NCBI GenBank assembly: GCA_016286385.1 | Contig: JAEESO010000009.1 | Coordinates: 1-64,000 of the forward strand | Length of the DNA stretch: 64,000 bases | Direction of reading: 5' to 3' | Source: Bacteroidales bacterium | GTDB lineage: Bacteria; Bacteroidota; Bacteroidia; Bacteroidales; UBA932 | Part shown: piece after piece, positions 60,743 to 64,000 of the stretch | How the letters are laid out: every line of letters begins with the position of its first letter | Position numbering within the stretch: the stretch's first letter is position 1 | Program-made: the position numbers and the translations under genes | The notes under the pieces: model-generated | What the model was told of the DNA's origin: nothing | The model's database searches: none | Seen by the model: only the letters and a program-made list of their open reading frames with translations

Positions 60743-61819
60743 TTATTTCTTGATCACAATGTATGTGGGATAGTGGTCCGAGTAACCGTTCACGAAAGCA
60801 CCGTTGGAGAAGGTACGGAACGGGGTGCCCTTGTACTGGCCGTTCTGGTTTGTCATGTAGGGCTTTGAGAAAACGCGGCCGTAGAACTTCTTCTTGATGA
60901 TGGGCTGGATCTGGAAAGTGCCGGCGGGGGCATTTGCCAGGGCGTTATTCACCATCACAATGTCAAAGATATTGCCTGCGCCCCTGTAATAGAGGGAGCT
61001 GTAGCCGGCCTTAAGCATGCTGAGGAAAGGATCGAAGAAGTCTTCATCGGTTACATCCTTGATGAATTCCTTGCCATGGAGGTAATCGGTCATGGACACA
61101 TCCGTGGGGTTGTCGTTCATATCGCCCATCACCACAATATTGATTCCGGGGAATTCCTCCTGGAGTTCCATGGCCCTCTGGTAGGCAATCTCTGCGCCGC
61201 GGGGACGGAGATCGGCCCCCTTTCCGCCAAGACGGGAAGGAAGGTGGCACACGAAGAATGCAAACATTTCGTCGTCAATGGTGCCGCGGACCATCAGGAC
61301 ATCACGGGTGCGGAAGGCTTCCTTCTCTTCATCCGTCCAGGCGCTCCAGTCTATGCGGGAGTCCTCAAAGGTGAACGGGATGGCTTCGGATGTGATGTAC
61401 TTGAAAATCTGGGGCCGATAGAAAAGCGCGCAGTCAACGCCGCGGCGGTCCGGGCTGTCATAATGGACAATCTGGTAGTTGGCCTCTGCGATTGCGGGCT
61501 CTGACACAAGGTCCTCAAGGACGTGGCGGTTCTCAACCTCGGATACGCCAAGGACGGCATGCCAGGCACCGTTGTCCTTTTTCATATCGGCAATCACGCG
61601 CGCCATGTTCCTGAGTTTCTTGGCGTACTTTTCATCCGTCCACTCATTGGCACCGTCCGGCAGGTACTCGTAGTCGTTCTTGCCTTCGTCGTGATAGGTG
61701 TCAAAGAGGTTTTCAAGATTGTAGAAGCCAATCACATAGCTGCGATGCTTCTGGGCATCGGCCGTACGGGGAATGGCCAGCAGCACAAGGGCTGCGATTA
61801 TTACGATGGTTCTTTTCAT
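60743..61819 (-). CDS. Endonuclease/exonuclease/phosphatase family protein, exported
   Basis: 358 aa. Signal peptide MKRTIVIIAALVLLAIPRTADA. EEP fold with the metal and catalytic motifs in order: IGFYNLENLFDTYHD, LGVSEVENRHVL, HYDSPDRRGVDCALFYR, CHLPSRLGG, VVMGDMNDNPTD and the final YSDHYP. Members hydrolyse DNA, RNA or phosphodiesters; the position between a NUC1-type nuclease and a TonB receptor points to nucleic acid degradation in the periplasm. Spacing to the receptor gene is 9 nt. Confidence 0.92.
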   Translation of the reverse strand: MKRTIVIIAALVLLAIPRTADAQKHRSYVIGFYNLENLFDTYHDEGKNDYEYLPDGANEWTDEKYAKKLRNMARVIADMKKDNGAWHAVLGVSEVENRHVLEDLVSEPAIAEANYQIVHYDSPDRRGVDCALFYRPQIFKYITSEAIPFTFEDSRIDWSAWTDEEKEAFRTRDVLMVRGTIDDEMFAFFVCHLPSRLGGKGADLRPRGAEIAYQRAMELQEEFPGINIVVMGDMNDNPTDVSMTDYLHGKEFIKDVTDEDFFDPFLSMLKAGYSSLYYRGAGNIFDIVMVNNALANAPAGTFQIQPIIKKKFYGRVFSKPYMTNQNGQYKGTPFRTFSNGAFVNGYSDHYPTYIVIKK

Positions 61820-61822
61820 AGG

Positions 61823-62992
61823 TTACCAGTTTTTCAGTGTTTCTGAAGGGGATGCCTCTTCTATTTCCTTTGCCTTGTCTGCGCCAAGAAGGGCCGGAAG
61901 GTTTACAAAGAAGTCTATGCCGGTGAGGGACTCAAGCTCTGAGATGGAGCAGACGTAGTCCTGATAATCACCCATATAATCACTTTCGTCGGGCCCCATA
62001 TTATGTGGTAAATAATAACCCACTGCAGAGTAATCAGACCCTCTTTTTCTTAATAAGGCTTTGTAGTAATGTGTTGGAACCAATGCCTGATGCCCTGTCT
62101 TGCTGCCTGATCTTTGAGTAGAGGACCTCACATCAGCCCCGGTGCAAATATAAAGAGTATCTGACCTAGAAGCATAGCTACGCACCTGATTTTCTAAATC
62201 GGCCCAAATGTCGCAGTTAAAATTATAATCCTGCGGAGTCATGTTAGTAGGATAGAATGTAGATGTGTTAGCGGCATAGTCCAGCCTATCGGCAGAGGGA
62301 AGTTGGTGACCACGAGTCCATCCACCCGAGGTAAAACTATAACCCCCATAAGTGCTGGTCACGTCACATACCGCACTGGCGGGAAGAAGGGGATCCGTTG
62401 CCTGCCAATTATCACTTCGGTTACCACTACCTCGTAGAGACGAGTTCAGAGGATATGCCACCCACCAGGATACATATGCCTCATAGTCATAGTAGAATGA
62501 CCAGTTACGGACGCCGCTCTTTTCCTGACTGACATACGCACCTCCGTCCATGGAGTGGGTGCCAAAGAAGAATCCGTCCTTCTGCTCAAAGGCGGGAAGT
62601 TCCAGCCAGCCGGATGTGGCGGCTGTCACCTTTCCCATCTGGGTGATTTCCTTTGAGACCTCGTGTTTAGCTGTTTTAAGCACAAGGGTTGCCTTGCGGG
62701 GAGTCTCCTCCTCATTGGGGTCTATGGTCATGTCCACGGAGGCGTTGCCGCTGTCCGTGGTTTTGCTGAGATGAATCCAGCCGTCACCGTCAATATAATC
62801 CACTGTGAGGGTCCACTGCCCTGCAGCGGCAACTTTTACAAACTGGGAGCCTCCAGCCGCAGCCTCCGTTTCACGGGGCACCTTCATGACGGGAATTACA
62901 TCCTGTTCACCGGAAGGGCCCGTGCCCTGGCAAGACAGAACCGCCAGAGCTGCTGCAAGCAAGGCCGCAAGACCAAGGATTCTGGATTTCAT
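61823..62992 (-). CDS. DNA/RNA non-specific endonuclease lipoprotein with BACON domain
   Basis: 389 aa. Lipoprotein signal MKSRILGLAALLAAALAVLSC (Cys21). A BACON-type Ig domain (about 30-117) is followed by a beta-beta-alpha metal nuclease of the NUC1/Serratia type: TRGHQLPSADRLD holds the general-base His in place of the usual DRGH, and TNMTPQDYNFNCDIWADLE holds the metal-binding Asn. Likely surface exposed, cutting DNA and RNA outside the cell. Its stop is 3 nt from the next gene. The stretch 62,000-62,400 looks more AT-rich than the rest of the gene. Confidence 0.88.
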   Translation of the reverse strand: MKSRILGLAALLAAALAVLSCQGTGPSGEQDVIPVMKVPRETEAAAGGSQFVKVAAAGQWTLTVDYIDGDGWIHLSKTTDSGNASVDMTIDPNEEETPRKATLVLKTAKHEVSKEITQMGKVTAATSGWLELPAFEQKDGFFFGTHSMDGGAYVSQEKSGVRNWSFYYDYEAYVSWWVAYPLNSSLRGSGNRSDNWQATDPLLPASAVCDVTSTYGGYSFTSGGWTRGHQLPSADRLDYAANTSTFYPTNMTPQDYNFNCDIWADLENQVRSYASRSDTLYICTGADVRSSTQRSGSKTGHQALVPTHYYKALLRKRGSDYSAVGYYLPHNMGPDESDYMGDYQDYVCSISELESLTGIDFFVNLPALLGADKAKEIEEASPSETLKNW

Positions 62993-63012
62993 ATCTCAGC
63001 TTTTAAAGACCC

Positions 63013-63050
63013 AAAAGGGTGCTCGAAGTTTGTCTCCGGGCAGCCCTTTT
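63013..63050 (-). terminator. Weak hairpin between the Fn3 gene and the nuclease gene
   Basis: Arms AAAAGGG (63013-63019) and CCCTTTT (63044-63050) with a 24-nt partly paired loop, in an 80-nt spacer. It may reduce transcription from the upstream gene into the nuclease operon. Confidence 0.3.
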
Positions 63051-63072
63051 AGGTTAAGTTGTTAAAAATCAA

Positions 63073-64000
63073 TTATTCGTAGATGAGGGTGAGATTCTGG
63101 AACTGGGCGTTGTATGCGTTGGTAACAACAATGCGGCACTTCTCACCGGCAGCAGAGTTATTCACATCCCAGCTGTATTCTGTTCCCTTCTTAAGCTTTT
63201 CTGTATTGATTCCGTAAAGCTTTCCGTCTTTGTCGGCAATGTCAAGAATCACATTTTCAGAAGCGCTTGAACCAGTAGTGAAGGTTACATTCACAAGGGC
63301 CTTTCCTTCAATTGAAGGGAGGATGATGTATGCATCCTTCTTGCCGATGATGATAACCTTGTTGGATGATGACCAGTAATAGCCATTGCCGTCTCCGGCG
63401 CCCTTGAAGGTAAACTCATATCCACCGAGGGTGTAAGTATTTTCATCCAGAGTCTTGGCCGTAGGGAAGCCTTCGGGGCATTCTTCAAACGAGATCTCAA
63501 TGGTGGTCTGGTTTCCAGGGTTACTCTTGTCACGGGCAGTGAAAGATGCGTTTGCGCTCACAAGTTCTTCTGAGCCCTTGAGAGCCTTCACCACAACGGT
63601 ATAAGTGGCACCAACCTCAAGTTCAACATCCTTGCTTGCTCTTGTTTCGGTAACGTCTCCACCGTCAACCTTGGTTCCATTCTCATCACCCTTCAGAAGT
63701 GCCCAGTTATATTTATCGGCACCTTCAACCTCACTCCAGGAAGCCTCAAAACCGGTTTCAGTCTGCTTTGCACTTACAGAAAGCTTATAATCCGGAGCCG
63801 CATCTCCCTTGACGGTGATCTCACCTACGGGCATTACGGAAACGTGGTTGGCTCCGGAAACAAAGTATCCGTAGAAGTCAATGTCCTTGTCCTTGTACTG
63901 GGTGCCGTCTACGGTGCTGGAAGCGAAGGAAACATCCTTGGAGCACTGTCCCTTGTCGTTGAAGAGGAAGATATTGATATAATTCTTGCCGCCGGATTCA
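63073..64000 (-). CDS. Surface protein with fibronectin type III domain, 5' end outside window
   Basis: At least 308 residues are readable; the frame is open to the right edge, so the N-terminus is missing. An Fn3 domain (YKLSVSAKQTETGFEASWSE to about VSANASFTAR) is preceded by a segment ending GEITVKGDAAPD. It is followed by a beta-rich C-terminal domain (ISFEECPEGFPTAKTLDEN, YYWSSSNKVIIIGKK, FQNLTLIYE) resembling DUF4465-like or carbohydrate-binding jelly rolls. I cannot name a function. It is probably secreted or lipid-anchored and upstream in the nuclease/receptor cluster. Confidence 0.7.
   Translation of the reverse strand, partial: ESGGKNYINIFLFNDKGQCSKDVSFASSTVDGTQYKDKDIDFYGYFVSGANHVSVMPVGEITVKGDAAPDYKLSVSAKQTETGFEASWSEVEGADKYNWALLKGDENGTKVDGGDVTETRASKDVELEVGATYTVVVKALKGSEELVSANASFTARDKSNPGNQTTIEISFEECPEGFPTAKTLDENTYTLGGYEFTFKGAGDGNGYYWSSSNKVIIIGKKDAYIILPSIEGKALVNVTFTTGSSASENVILDIADKDGKLYGINTEKLKKGTEYSWDVNNSAAGEKCRIVVTNAYNAQFQNLTLIYE

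Overview
The window is bacterial chromosome from the Bacteroidota, almost certainly order Bacteroidales. Three things support this. Many promoters read TTTG, about 20 nt, then TAnnTTTG. The gene blocks are typical of the phylum (tRNA-Thr/Tyr/Gly/Thr-tuf; rplM-rpsI-rpsB-tsf; hemD-DUF4271; DUF2723; an AMP-binding/ACP pair). Envelope proteins include SusE-like and fimbrillin-like lipoproteins and a TonB-dependent receptor. I cannot fix genus; a gut or rumen lineage would fit. No stretch over 300 nt lacks a gene, apart from the tRNA cluster.

Layout. 0-1.8 kb: tRNA cluster and tuf. 1.8-12.5 kb: dxs, two tandem MFS paralogues, and a MacAB-TolC-like efflux operon. 12.5-24 kb: U32 protein, a PIN toxin-antitoxin (TA) pair, isoprenyl synthase/recO/rdgB, S41 protease, RNase R, porin, rRNA methyltransferase and pgk. 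24-38 kb: a minus-strand series (DUF2723 protein, ACP, GNAT-acyl-CoA synthetase fusion, ubiE, yidD, rnpA, hemD, DUF4271, SUI1, malQ), then rsgA and a MATE pump on plus. 38-46.5 kb: beta-galactosidase, a complete 4.1-kb transposon, a small starch-module-like lipoprotein and a second PIN TA pair. 46.5-53.4 kb: a 901-aa modular surface lipoprotein, the ribosomal gene block and a patatin. 53.4-64 kb: manA, an M3 peptidase, and a minus-strand operon of DUF5689 lipoprotein, TonB receptor, endonuclease/exonuclease/phosphatase protein, NUC1-type nuclease lipoprotein and an incomplete Fn3 protein. The operon looks built to cut and import extracellular nucleic acid.

Most notable signals. (1) The ISL3/ISAon1-type transposon at 41043-45171 has near-perfect 24-bp terminal inverted repeats and an exact 8-bp target duplication. 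It carries a fimbrillin-like lipoprotein, a 48-aa peptide, a G9 tract and a HigBA-like TA pair. (2) A family of about 48-nt palindromic units occurs as tandem pairs at three loci, one of them inside the MATE reading frame. (3) The 7-mer ATCGGCC/GGCCGAT occurs roughly 100 times by hand count, about ten times expectation, and is absent from the transposon cargo. (4) An extended promoter block (TGCCAAAAATTGCGTAT) recurs at unlinked genes, and several -7 boxes lie only 4-9 nt from the start codon. (5) A perfect 20-bp inverted duplication covers the 5' end of tRNA-Gly.
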